Below are positions 1 through 7,713 of a DNA stretch of 64,000 bases, one piece after another; within the stretch, counting starts at the first letter, position 1, and every line of letters begins with the position of its first letter. The notes under the pieces were generated by a model. The model saw nothing but the letters and a program-made list of their open reading frames with translations. It had not been told where the DNA came from and made no database searches. The stretch is from contig PBLA01000028.1 of the NCBI GenBank assembly GCA_002722245.1, positions 1-64,000 on the forward strand. The letters run 5' to 3'. This stretch comes from Flavobacteriales bacterium. GTDB lineage: Bacteria; Bacteroidota; Bacteroidia; Flavobacteriales_C; GCA-002722245. The translations under genes and the position numbers were made by a program.

Positions 1-299
1 TCTCCAAGAAAATCAGCAACAGCCTCTACTTCCCTGGTACTTTTATTCTCCCTCCACCACATATACTTTGCGGAGTTAAACAAATAGGTTTTTAAGCTGC
101 CTTCGAATTCAAAATTTTGATCGGCTAATTTTTTATACACCACCAATATCGCTTCTTGAAAAATGTCTTCAGCCTGTTCTTTAGAACCGCCTTGACTTTT
201 TACATACCCCATGAATTGAGGCCATAGTGTATACAACAACTGAAAGGCTTTGTCCTTTTTATTGTTTTGAAATAGTGTAAGAATTTTAGATTCGTTCAT
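1..299 (-). CDS. ECF-type RNA polymerase sigma factor, N-terminal part
   Basis: Reading leftward from the ATG at 299-297, the frame stays open to the window edge, so only about 99 N-terminal residues are present. The translation begins MNESKILTLFQNNKKDKAF and contains region-2-like sequence: a helix ending in EDIFQEAILVVYKK (promoter melting and core binding) followed by LKTYLFNSAKYMWW. This pattern is typical of extracytoplasmic-function sigma-70 factors, about 180-200 residues in total. Region 4 and any anti-sigma gene lie outside the window. The regulated genes cannot be inferred from what is visible. A terminator hairpin separates it from the SPFH gene upstream, so it is probably transcribed on its own. 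Confidence 0.8.
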   Translation of the reverse strand, partial: MNESKILTLFQNNKKDKAFQLLYTLWPQFMGYVKSQGGSKEQAEDIFQEAILVVYKKLADQNFEFEGSLKTYLFNSAKYMWWRENKSTREVEAVADFLG

Positions 300-365
300 C
301 TCTAATTTTTCAACTAAGTGTCAAATGTAGAAAAAGGTCACCTATAAAAAGTTTTATTTTTTCAT

Positions 366-393
366 CAAAAAAAATGGCCGGTATTTACCGGCC
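366..393 (-). terminator. Rho-independent terminator after the SPFH gene
   Basis: A perfect GC-rich inverted repeat (376-382 pairing with 387-393, core GGCCGGT/ACCGGCC) is followed on the minus strand by a run of T (366-374). It lies about 30 nt past the stop of the SPFH gene. The plus-strand side is also T-rich, so it could act in both directions. Confidence 0.85.
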
Positions 394-420
394 ACATTTC
401 TTTTTATTTTAATCTTTCAT

Positions 421-1245
421 TTAGTTATTTCCTAATATCAAAGGCATTCCTTCACTACCTCCAACAACGACTACTTTTGAATTTGGAGACTTCGAGAGTT
501 CAAGGGTCGCTTCAATCCCTTTTTCTTTCAAAATTTTATCTGTTAAAGATGCACTTAAAATCCTATTGGCCTCAGCTTTTCCTTCTGCTTCAATTTTTAA
601 TCGTTCAGCTTCTTTCTTTTGTTTGTTGAGCTTAAACTCATACTCCAATGATTCTTGCTCTTGTTTCAACTTTTTTTCAATAGCTGATTTAATGGTTGGT
701 GGTAATGCAATATCTCTTACCAAGGCTCTTTCCATGATAATGTATTGACTTTCTAAAATAGATTTGGTTTCAATCATAATTTCTGATTGAATGGCATCTC
801 TTTTGGATGAATAAATTTCTTCGGGTGTATACCTTCCTACAACACTCCTCATGGCAGAACGCATGGCTGGTTTCAAAATAATATCTTTATATCGCTCACC
901 TTTTTCTTGGTGAAGTTGAGGAAGTTTGGAAACGTCTGGACGATACCAAATAGAGATATCAATGTCAATTTGTAGCCCATTGGACGAAAGCACTTGCATT
1001 TTTTCTTTTTCCTCCTGCTGTCTAACATCATACGTCACTACTTTGTTCCAAGGCATAATGATATGAAAACCTTCTCCTAGGGTTGTTTCTGTATCAACAC
1101 CTCCAGCAAATGGTTTAAATACAACTCCTGCTTCTCCCGCACCTAATGTGACCGCTGATTTATAAAGAACGACGAAAATGATTATTACGACAGCTATTGT
1201 TCCTATTAGTCCTTTGTTTATTCTGATTTCTGGTAATTCACTCAT
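421..1245 (-). CDS. SPFH/prohibitin family membrane protein
   Basis: A 274-residue protein with an N-terminal membrane segment (about residues 14-30, rich in I and V), then an SPFH domain (about 35-200) and a charged coiled-coil tail (about 190-245, rich in K, E and Q). This order matches bacterial prohibitin-like proteins, which form large membrane-associated rings and are linked to membrane quality control and microdomains; that role is family knowledge, not shown here. The ATG start places the membrane segment normally. A strong terminator follows, and no partner such as an NfeD-type protein is adjacent, so it looks monocistronic. Confidence 0.87.
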   Translation of the reverse strand: MSELPEIRINKGLIGTIAVVIIIFVVLYKSAVTLGAGEAGVVFKPFAGGVDTETTLGEGFHIIMPWNKVVTYDVRQQEEKEKMQVLSSNGLQIDIDISIWYRPDVSKLPQLHQEKGERYKDIILKPAMRSAMRSVVGRYTPEEIYSSKRDAIQSEIMIETKSILESQYIIMERALVRDIALPPTIKSAIEKKLKQEQESLEYEFKLNKQKKEAERLKIEAEGKAEANRILSASLTDKILKEKGIEATLELSKSPNSKVVVVGGSEGMPLILGNN

Positions 1246-1408
1246 GATTTAATATTTTGATAGAACTAAGATAATGAGTTCATTGAAAAACCCAAGAACA
1301 AATTGACTAAAGGAAATATCTTCACAAAAAAGGTGAATGGAATGGATTGATCTTATTTTAGTTAGATCGTATAGGAATGGTACTTAAACGCTAAATTATT
1401 TTTGCACT

Positions 1409-2026
1409 TTATTTTAAGCAAAAATTCATATACACTAATTCTGCGCGCACATTTCCTTCCTCTTTTAGTTCAGTGACTTCTCCGCAGTCTAAATCAGAGT
1501 TTTGAACCATTCCCTGGGCAATGGCCATGTTGTAAAACGTTTTAGAATCTTCCGGATTTAATTGAATTGCAATGGAATAATCGTTTACAGCATTATAAAT
1601 ATCCCCCATGTTTGCATAGGCAAACCCTCGGCACATGTAGTATTGCATATCATTTGGGTCTCTCTCAATAGCGTAGGTGTAGTCATTTACGGCTCCAAAA
1701 ACACTTCCTAAATCAATTTGAAGATTACCTCGATAAAAATAGGCCTCTGCTCGATCTTTACCATATTTGATGGCTTGGTTATATTGACGAAGAGATTTTG
1801 CTAATTCGTTGGTTGTGTGATAGAGGTTGCCAAGGTACAAATGTGCTTCGTAGTGACTTGAGTCCTGAGCGATAGCTTGTTTGTATAAATCAACAGCTTC
1901 GTTATAATCACCGGCTACTTCACTTAATTTACCTCTTTTTAAAAGTGACAAGACACTGTCAGCATTAGTTCCAGCTCCAAAAACTGAAAAACTTATGAAT
2001 AAAAAAACCGAAATAATATTTTTCAT
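1409..2026 (-). CDS. Secreted TPR-repeat protein
   Basis: A 205-residue protein with a Sec-type signal peptide (residues 1 to about 19, hydrophobic IISVFLFISFSVFG) followed by at least four tetratricopeptide repeats between residues 27 and 165. They are recognisable from the A-x-Y-Y-R-G-x and P-x-x-x-x-A-x-x-x-Y-x-x-A-I spacing. A short cysteine-containing tail follows. TPR arrays bind proteins, so this is probably a periplasmic scaffold; no specific partner is indicated. The flanking genes point the same way but are separated by 66 and 163 nt, so operon membership is uncertain. I see no clear terminator downstream. Confidence 0.8.
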   Translation of the reverse strand: MKNIISVFLFISFSVFGAGTNADSVLSLLKRGKLSEVAGDYNEAVDLYKQAIAQDSSHYEAHLYLGNLYHTTNELAKSLRQYNQAIKYGKDRAEAYFYRGNLQIDLGSVFGAVNDYTYAIERDPNDMQYYMCRGFAYANMGDIYNAVNDYSIAIQLNPEDSKTFYNMAIAQGMVQNSDLDCGEVTELKEEGNVRAELVYMNFCLK

Positions 2027-2092
2027 ACCCCTTTTGTTAAAGCATGCTCAAAATACGACATTTCTGTTTTTTCAAAAAAATATATGTTCGTT

Positions 2093-2695
2093 TTAGGGAT
2101 GTTTTTCGACTAAAGGCCTTTTTTCGCCTGCGAAAATTTTTATGTCTAATTGATTGGATAAGGGAGGTACAGGACAAATGTAATTTTTGGTGTATGCACA
2201 ATATGGATTGTAAGCAAGATTAAAGTCAATAATTGCCTCCTCTTTATTATTTAACGGCACATCCATAAAACGTCCCCCTCCATAGGTTTCATCCCCATTA
2301 GTGCGATCATAAAAAGGCACAAACACTTTTTTTACAGACTGTAATTCTGTACTATAACCAATAAGCTTACAAGAGGTCGTATCTATTTTAAAGTTAAATA
2401 TGACCACTGGAAAGTGAAGGCCAAAATCGTTGGAATCGGTGTATAATTTAACAGGTTTAGGATTTTTATTCCAACTAATTTTAGCCGAAATTAAAAATGC
2501 GGTATCTACCTTATAATAACTTAATCCTTTAAAATATGTTTTCTCGCTGTCATTAAGAATAGACTCTGCGCCCTTAAAACTGGATTCAAAAAACATTCTC
2601 TTTGCATTAATTTTTTCAGCATAACTCGCTTCATTTTTATCAAGACAGGATGTCAAAGAGAATATTATCCAAAAAACGGCTAAACTATTTTTCAT
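2093..2695 (-). CDS. DUF1684 family lipoprotein
   Basis: A 200-residue protein with a lipoprotein signal: hydrophobic residues 4-15, then the lipobox-like LTSC with C17 as the likely lipidated cysteine. The C-terminal half contains the DUF1684 hallmarks: VPFYDRTNG, YGGGRFMDV, then IDFNLAYNPYCAY and CPVPP near the end. Family members are conserved lipoproteins in Bacteroidota and Actinobacteria with no established biochemical role that I can name. The gene is divergent from the hybrid kinase, with 47 nt between the two starts, so they share a promoter region. Confidence 0.85.
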   Translation of the reverse strand: MKNSLAVFWIIFSLTSCLDKNEASYAEKINAKRMFFESSFKGAESILNDSEKTYFKGLSYYKVDTAFLISAKISWNKNPKPVKLYTDSNDFGLHFPVVIFNFKIDTTSCKLIGYSTELQSVKKVFVPFYDRTNGDETYGGGRFMDVPLNNKEEAIIDFNLAYNPYCAYTKNYICPVPPLSNQLDIKIFAGEKRPLVEKHP

Positions 2696-2742
2696 TTTGT
2701 AAATTTAAGAAACTCGACATGAACTAACTGAATGAACTGCCT

Positions 2743-3552
2743 TTGAAATTGAATGACTTCACATCACATTTCTTCTTTTTAAAACACACTTTTCTTGTGT
2801 TTTTTGTATTCTTCTTTTCATCAGTAAAAGGGAGGGAAATACAAATCAACCAAAATTTTTCTTCAGTAAATTTACAGGATGAAAATATAGCACTGATTAC
2901 CGATAAAACACTAAGTTTTAATGATGTTACTCAAAATCCTTTCAACAACGTACTGGGTGATTTTGCTTCATTCACTAGTGACAAAGCGGTATGGATTTCT
3001 GTAAACGTAAACAATGTATTAAATGAAGATGTAAGTGTTTCTTTAAGGTCCAGTAAATACAATCAAATTTCTGTTTTTAATGCATCAGGGAAATTACTCT
3101 CAGAGGGCGGACTGAGCTTTCCTATTGAGAAAAGGAATCATCGAGTGTCAGCAATATCTCAGTTAGACTTTACGATTTACGGGAATAGCCGTGAAAAACT
3201 GTTCATTAAACTGGAACTTAAAAATCACAATCCCATTGAATACGAACCTTTTCCACTTACCATTCTTCGAACGAAGGAATTGAACAAACAACTTGAAACA
3301 AAAAACAATTACCTGTTTTTCTTTCTTGGTGGAATTGTCCTTATGATTATTTACAATTCTATCTTATATTTTCAAGTTCATCGAAGCCATTACTTGTATT
3401 TTGTTGTTTTAAATGTGATGATTTTACTTTTTGTTTTGGTACAAACAGGAAGGGTTGAACAATGGTTTTTCACAAATTATAATTACCATGAACGATTCAT
3501 TATGATTGTTGGTAATCTTAATCTTGTGGCCTATTTTTTTTTTTACGGATAA
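2743..3552 (+). CDS. Hybrid histidine kinase, N-terminal half (frameshifted)
   Basis: This frame encodes the sensory half of a kinase that continues in another frame at 3545. It has an N-terminal signal peptide rich in F and V (residues about 8-28), a periplasmic 7TMR-DISM extracellular domain (about 35-180), and the first membrane helices of the 7TMR-DISM membrane domain (from about residue 190). The frame enters an 11-T tract at 3534-3544 and stops at 3550. Removing one T joins it to the next frame as one protein of about 790 residues. No in-frame ATG exists; TTG at 2743 or 2749 is the likely start. This is either a sequencing or assembly error, a phase-variable gene or a pseudogene. Confidence 0.75.
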   Translation: MKLNDFTSHFFFLKHTFLVFFVFFFSSVKGREIQINQNFSSVNLQDENIALITDKTLSFNDVTQNPFNNVLGDFASFTSDKAVWISVNVNNVLNEDVSVSLRSSKYNQISVFNASGKLLSEGGLSFPIEKRNHRVSAISQLDFTIYGNSREKLFIKLELKNHNPIEYEPFPLTILRTKELNKQLETKNNYLFFFLGGIVLMIIYNSILYFQVHRSHYLYFVVLNVMILLFVLVQTGRVEQWFFTNYNYHERFIMIVGNLNLVAYFFFYG

Positions 3553-5116
3553 GCTCTTAAATTTTCAGCAACACCACCCTAGAGCTGCCCAATTAAACAA
3601 AATTTTTGTACCTGTTTTGATCGCCCTCAATATCCCTATTGCTTTTGGCTTGTTCTTACCTGTTTTTTTCGGGATTGGCTCTGTCATTACCCTACCGGTA
3701 TATGGATATGTCATGTATGCGGCCTTTAAAGCGGTTAAGCGGGGAGATTCAACAGTGTCTTTTTTCTTTTTTGGAAACTTATTTTTCTTCCTCGGAATAA
3801 TTATTTCTGTTTTAATGATAAATGGATTTTTACCTCGATCCTTTGGTTACTTAACAGCAATAGAAGTTGTTGAAATTGGTAATATTATTCAACTTTCGCT
3901 CTTTAGTTTATCAATGGGCTCTATTATAAAGGTAATCGAGGAAAAACTCAGAACCGTTAAAAGCGAGAAAGATTTAGCCTTTCAAACAGCTCATTTCAAA
4001 GATCAGTTTTTAGCAAACATGAGTCACGAAATCAGAACGCCTTTAAATGGAATCATTGGAATGCTTGATGTGTTCTTTTTAAGTCATGAATTGGATGATA
4101 AAATGAATGAACAATTAGCTGTGGTTAAAAATTCTTCTCACACATTATTAACTATTATAAACGATGTTTTAGACTTATCGAAACTACAAGCTGGGAAAAT
4201 GGTCATTTCATCCCAGAATGTAGCAATCAAACACCTTGTTAACTCAGCCCAAAAACTTTTTGAACCTCTCGCGAATGAAAAGAACTTAGACGTGCTTGTT
4301 TTCATTGAAGATCATGTTCCTGCATTGGTGAAAATTGACGAAGTAAGGGTTCAACAAGTTATCAATAACTTACTTTCGAATGCTATTAAATTTACAGAGT
4401 CGGGCTCCATTACCTTGAATGTTTCCGTAAAAAGTGATCAATTGTTGTTTCGTATTACCGATACAGGAATTGGAATTCCACTTTCTGATCAAGACAAAAT
4501 CTTTGAAAATTTTGAACAGGTGAATAGTTCAATGAACAGTGGAAAAAACGGAACAGGCCTAGGACTGGCAATATCCAGCAAGTTGATTCAATTAATGGGT
4601 GGTGAAATTGGTGTTGACAGCGAACCTGGCAAAGGATCATGCTTTTGGTTTACTCTTGACTTCGTGGTTGGAAAAAAAAATGAAAACACAGTAAATGAGC
4701 ACGATAAAAAAGGGATTGAAAACGGTCTCAACATCCTTTTGGCCGAGGACAAACCAATTAATCAAAAAGTAATGCAATTGATGTTAAATAAATTAGGGTG
4801 CAGTTGTGATATCGCTCAAGACGGCAATGAACTCATTGCGCTGTATCCCAGAAAAAAGTTTGATCTTCTGCTTGTTGATGTAAATATGCCAGGTCTCGGT
4901 GGTATTGAAGCGCTTCAATTATTAAAAAAGCAACACTCTAATATCCCACCAGTGATTGGTTTAAGTGCTAGTGCAATGGAAGGAGATGCTGAAAAATTTA
5001 TACAACTTGGTTTTGATGATTATCTGTCCAAGCCTGTAACCTTTGATGAATTAAAAGCAAAACTTAATAAGTTTGGAACTTTATCGAGAAACTCTTCAAA
5101 GTTTCTTTTAAATTAG
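3506..5116 (+). CDS. Hybrid histidine kinase, C-terminal half (frameshifted)
   Basis: This frame holds the rest of the 7TMR-DISM membrane region, then HisKA with the phosphoacceptor motif MSHEIRTPLNG, a HATPase_c domain (N box NNLLSNAIKF, G1 DTGIGI, G2 GTGLGLAIS), and a C-terminal receiver domain with an acidic pocket (AED), phosphoacceptor Asp in LLVDVNMPG and conserved Lys in YLSKP. It lacks a convincing start of its own: the first in-frame candidates are TTG codons within the upstream sensor. That supports one original gene split at the T11 tract. The signalling motifs are intact. The next gene starts 30 nt downstream, so it may be co-transcribed with the DUF2236/PaxB-like pair. Confidence 0.85.
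   Translation: MLVILILWPIFFFTDKLLNFQQHHPRAAQLNKIFVPVLIALNIPIAFGLFLPVFFGIGSVITLPVYGYVMYAAFKAVKRGDSTVSFFFFGNLFFFLGIIISVLMINGFLPRSFGYLTAIEVVEIGNIIQLSLFSLSMGSIIKVIEEKLRTVKSEKDLAFQTAHFKDQFLANMSHEIRTPLNGIIGMLDVFFLSHELDDKMNEQLAVVKNSSHTLLTIINDVLDLSKLQAGKMVISSQNVAIKHLVNSAQKLFEPLANEKNLDVLVFIEDHVPALVKIDEVRVQQVINNLLSNAIKFTESGSITLNVSVKSDQLLFRITDTGIGIPLSDQDKIFENFEQVNSSMNSGKNGTGLGLAISSKLIQLMGGEIGVDSEPGKGSCFWFTLDFVVGKKNENTVNEHDKKGIENGLNILLAEDKPINQKVMQLMLNKLGCSCDIAQDGNELIALYPRKKFDLLLVDVNMPGLGGIEALQLLKKQHSNIPPVIGLSASAMEGDAEKFIQLGFDDYLSKPVTFDELKAKLNKFGTLSRNSSKFLLN
3534..3544 (+). other. T11 homopolymer frameshift site in the sensor kinase
   Basis: Eleven consecutive T lie where the kinase reading frame changes. 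Upstream frame: VAYFFFYG then stop. Downstream frame: PIFFFTDK and on into the kinase. Deleting one T gives VAYFFFTDKLL with no other change. Long homopolymers are hot spots for replication slippage, transcriptional slippage and sequencing error; the sequence alone cannot separate these. Confidence 0.85.
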
Positions 5117-5146
5117 AGATGCCTATAAATTAACTTTTTTAGTGAT

Positions 5147-6340
5147 ATGCAATCCACGAAAAAAATGGAATGGAACGATGTATTTTTAAAGAAGAAAAGC
5201 ACTCTTACTGACCCACTTGCTGATGAATTGATTGAAAAAATCATGGTAAATCACGGGGTAATTGCGATTAAAGATCTTTTCATTCAATTAACTGACAATA
5301 ATGATATTATTGAAAATAAAGATGTTATTCCTGAGGTAAAAGATTATTTTAATCAAAATCATGAATTACCTGACTGGGCGGATTCCGAAAAAATTAAAAT
5401 GGGTCAGCAACTTTTTGCTTTGTATGGTCCTGAAATTGCGTTCTTGTTAAATTTTCGATCATTACCTCTTTGTTATTCCAGTAAAAGTGGTGCTAAAGTT
5501 TTATTTTCAACCGGCAGGTTGAGAGAGCAAGGGCAGAATACAAGCAAATTGCAACGAAGACTCATGGAAACCTCACAAATGGTCATTAATGTGATGTCTC
5601 CGGGTGGTTTTGATGGAAAAGGCTCAGGAATCATTACCATTAAGAAAGTGCGATTAATGCATGCTGCAATTCGTTTTTATTTGAAGCATCCTGACATTAA
5701 CCGCCACTCATGGGATGTGGAAGAATTTGGTGAACCAATCAACCAAGAAGAAATGGCAGGTACACTTATGGCGTTTGGCCCGCTTATTTTAAGAGGACTA
5801 CATGATTTAGGTGTTGAACTTACCCAAAAACAGCAAGATGCCTACACTCATTGTTGGAATATTGTTGGTTATTATATTGGTATTGAACCTGATCTTTATC
5901 CAAAAAACTACGAGGAAGGATGGAATTTAGGTCTTTCAATTTTAAGAAGAAATTATAAGGAATCAACAGAGGGCAAGGAATTGGCAAAAAGCTTAGTCCA
6001 GTTTGGTAAAAATATTTTTCCGGGATACTTTTTTGATGATATGCCTGCCTTTTTTATTAAGTATTTCACGAAGGATGTGAGTAATGATATAGGAATTGAC
6101 TTTGCCCACTTAATTGGAATTAACCCTAAACCTACCCTAAAACGAAGAATAGTAACAAAAATACTCACTTTTATATTTGACAAGGTCAGTGACTTTCAGC
6201 GAAATAATTGGGTATTCAGAAAAATGTCCAAGTGGATCAATAAAAAACTTCTTCAAGGAATGATTAATCATTACATGAAGGACCAAAAAGCTGAATTTTT
6301 CATCCCGCCTTCATTGAAGAAAAACTGGAACTTATCATGA
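5147..6340 (+). CDS. DUF2236 oxygenase (MpaB / latex-clearing-protein family)
   Basis: A 397-residue predicted haem-dependent oxygenase of the DUF2236 family, which includes rubber oxygenase Lcp and fungal MpaB', proteins that act on isoprenoid chains. The family signature is visible at residues 169-176 (R169, H172, R176 in VRLMHAAIRFY); H172 is the candidate axial haem ligand by analogy with Lcp. Other conserved parts are the ALYGPEIAFLL helix (about 91-101), the FSTGRL stretch (120-125) and INQEEMAGTLMAF (198-210). No signal peptide is evident. Its stop overlaps the start of the PaxB-like gene (ATGA), implying translational coupling. The substrate is unknown; a polyprenyl chain is inferred from family and neighbour. 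Confidence 0.82.
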   Translation: MQSTKKMEWNDVFLKKKSTLTDPLADELIEKIMVNHGVIAIKDLFIQLTDNNDIIENKDVIPEVKDYFNQNHELPDWADSEKIKMGQQLFALYGPEIAFLLNFRSLPLCYSSKSGAKVLFSTGRLREQGQNTSKLQRRLMETSQMVINVMSPGGFDGKGSGIITIKKVRLMHAAIRFYLKHPDINRHSWDVEEFGEPINQEEMAGTLMAFGPLILRGLHDLGVELTQKQQDAYTHCWNIVGYYIGIEPDLYPKNYEEGWNLGLSILRRNYKESTEGKELAKSLVQFGKNIFPGYFFDDMPAFFIKYFTKDVSNDIGIDFAHLIGINPKPTLKRRIVTKILTFIFDKVSDFQRNNWVFRKMSKWINKKLLQGMINHYMKDQKAEFFIPPSLKKNWNLS

Positions 6341-7041
6341 TGAATGAATTAATGCATTTTGGTGAAACCTGCGGGGATTACACAGCGTTTTGGATTAACA
6401 CAGAAAAATATGATTCCATTGGACTACTATTCAACGGAATTGGTTGTTTATTTTGGGTGATTTGTTACGCAGTGCTCGTGCGTACAATGGTAAAGAAAAA
6501 GTTTGTTGAAATGCCTTTTTTTATTGCTTGTGGGAATTTGGCATGGGAATTTATATGGAGTGTATTTTATCATCCCGATACTGGTTTTTTATTCTCTCTA
6601 TCTTATCAGGCAGCATTCTTACTAGACTGTTTTATTTTCTTTTACGTGGTAAAATACGGGGGAAACTTTATGCACATCCCAGAGATTAAAAAGCACTGGA
6701 AAGGTATTTGTATTGGTAGTTTACTTGGATGGATTCCTTTAAATTATTTTTTTGTCTACAATGGTTTCGATACTTGTATAGGGGCCAACTCGGGCTATAT
6801 TTTAAATATCATCATTGCTGTTTTGTATCCTTATACAATGATTCAAATTGGGGCGCAACATTACAGTAAACTTGTAGCTTGGTGTAAAATGTTGGGCACT
6901 GGACTCATTACGGTTTCTATGTTTATTTTCTATCCTACAAACTACTTTACCCAAACTTTAGGCGTTATGGTTCTTCTGTTGGATTGTTATTATATTTATT
7001 TACTTGGAAAAAGAAAGCGAGCACTTATCATTCAAGAATAA
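6337..7041 (+). CDS. Integral membrane protein resembling PaxB/Pyr4-type terpene cyclases
   Basis: A 234-residue protein with about seven hydrophobic segments and no signal peptide. Size, topology and motifs resemble the fungal transmembrane terpene cyclases (Pyr4, PaxB, AtmB): an early MP-x8-NLAWE motif with E71, and a late LLLDCYYIYLL helix with D216. In Pyr4 the two acidic residues proposed to be catalytic occupy equivalent places (E63 and D218). These enzymes cyclise prenylated or epoxidised meroterpenoid precursors. The comparison is from memory of family motifs, not an alignment. The ATG overlaps the stop of the DUF2236 oxygenase gene by 4 nt, so the two proteins are made together. Alternative: an unrelated seven-helix membrane protein. 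Confidence 0.68.
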   Translation: MMNELMHFGETCGDYTAFWINTEKYDSIGLLFNGIGCLFWVICYAVLVRTMVKKKFVEMPFFIACGNLAWEFIWSVFYHPDTGFLFSLSYQAAFLLDCFIFFYVVKYGGNFMHIPEIKKHWKGICIGSLLGWIPLNYFFVYNGFDTCIGANSGYILNIIIAVLYPYTMIQIGAQHYSKLVAWCKMLGTGLITVSMFIFYPTNYFTQTLGVMVLLLDCYYIYLLGKRKRALIIQE

Positions 7042-7160
7042 AATAGTTTTAACAGGTATTTTCTAAAAAACGTTTTGATTATCAATTATCAGATTGATGT
7101 TTTTAAATGAGATGAAGAACAGATAGATGATATTTGCATGCTTGGTGAACGTGTAATAAA

Positions 7161-7186
7161 AAAGGGAGCTAAAGCTCCCTTTTTCT
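7161..7186. terminator. Bidirectional terminator between convergent genes
   Basis: An inverted repeat (7164-7170 with 7173-7179, GGGAGCT/AGCTCCC) is flanked by A6 on the left and a T-rich run on the right. It lies between the rightward PaxB-like gene and the leftward DUF5606 gene and can serve both. Confidence 0.85.
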
Positions 7187-7204
7187 ATTTAAAAATGCAT
7201 TTAT

Positions 7205-7669
7205 TTATTTCTCCGCTGGAGCTTGCTCTTTCTTTTCCTCAGCAACTGGTGCTTTTTCTTCCTCTTCACCTTCTTCTTTTAGAGATTCCTGTGTAAGTAT
7301 TTCGCTCTTGATTAAAATATTGTACCACGCAAAAAGCTTCTTAATATCGGACTCGTAAACTCTTTCCTGATCAATGGCAATAAATCCATTTAAAGCAGCT
7401 ATTAATTCCCCTTTTTTAGGAATTTCCATTTGCTCGAAACTATTTCCTTCGGCAATTTTGATTAGCACTTCTCTCAAGGGAATATCTTCTTCTTCTCCAT
7501 AAATACTAATATCCTCTAAGGAAGAGATTTTATAAGAGGAATATGCATTAAACCGTTTTCCATCGGTTAAAGATTCTACAATCACTCCGCTTGCAGATTT
7601 TGCAACGAGCTTTTGCAACCCTGGTTTCCCACCTATTGTAAAAATACTTGTTAAATCCATTTTATTCAT
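7205..7669 (-). CDS. DUF5606 family protein
   Basis: A 154-residue cytoplasmic protein. The N-terminal two thirds match the DUF5606 pattern: a start like MDLTSIFTIGGKPGLQKL, then a short beta-rich region (VIVESLTDGKRF) and a helical part (WYNILIKSEIL). The last 30 residues are low-complexity E, K, A and P, probably disordered. The family is nearly universal in Bacteroidota and often lies near peptide deformylase or mazG genes, but its function is not established. The second Met (ATG 7660-7658) fits the usual family N-terminus better than the first, so the start may be three codons later. Confidence 0.85.
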   Translation of the reverse strand: MNKMDLTSIFTIGGKPGLQKLVAKSASGVIVESLTDGKRFNAYSSYKISSLEDISIYGEEEDIPLREVLIKIAEGNSFEQMEIPKKGELIAALNGFIAIDQERVYESDIKKLFAWYNILIKSEILTQESLKEEGEEEEKAPVAEEKKEQAPAEK

Positions 7670-7713
7670 TTGTTTGCTTAAAAATACAATTAATACGAAG
7701 CAGTATAAAATTA

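Noticed and set aside
1321-1371. Possible terminator hairpin (GATCT/AGATC) after the TPR gene
   Set aside because: Only a 5-bp AT-rich stem with a long loop and no T-tract.
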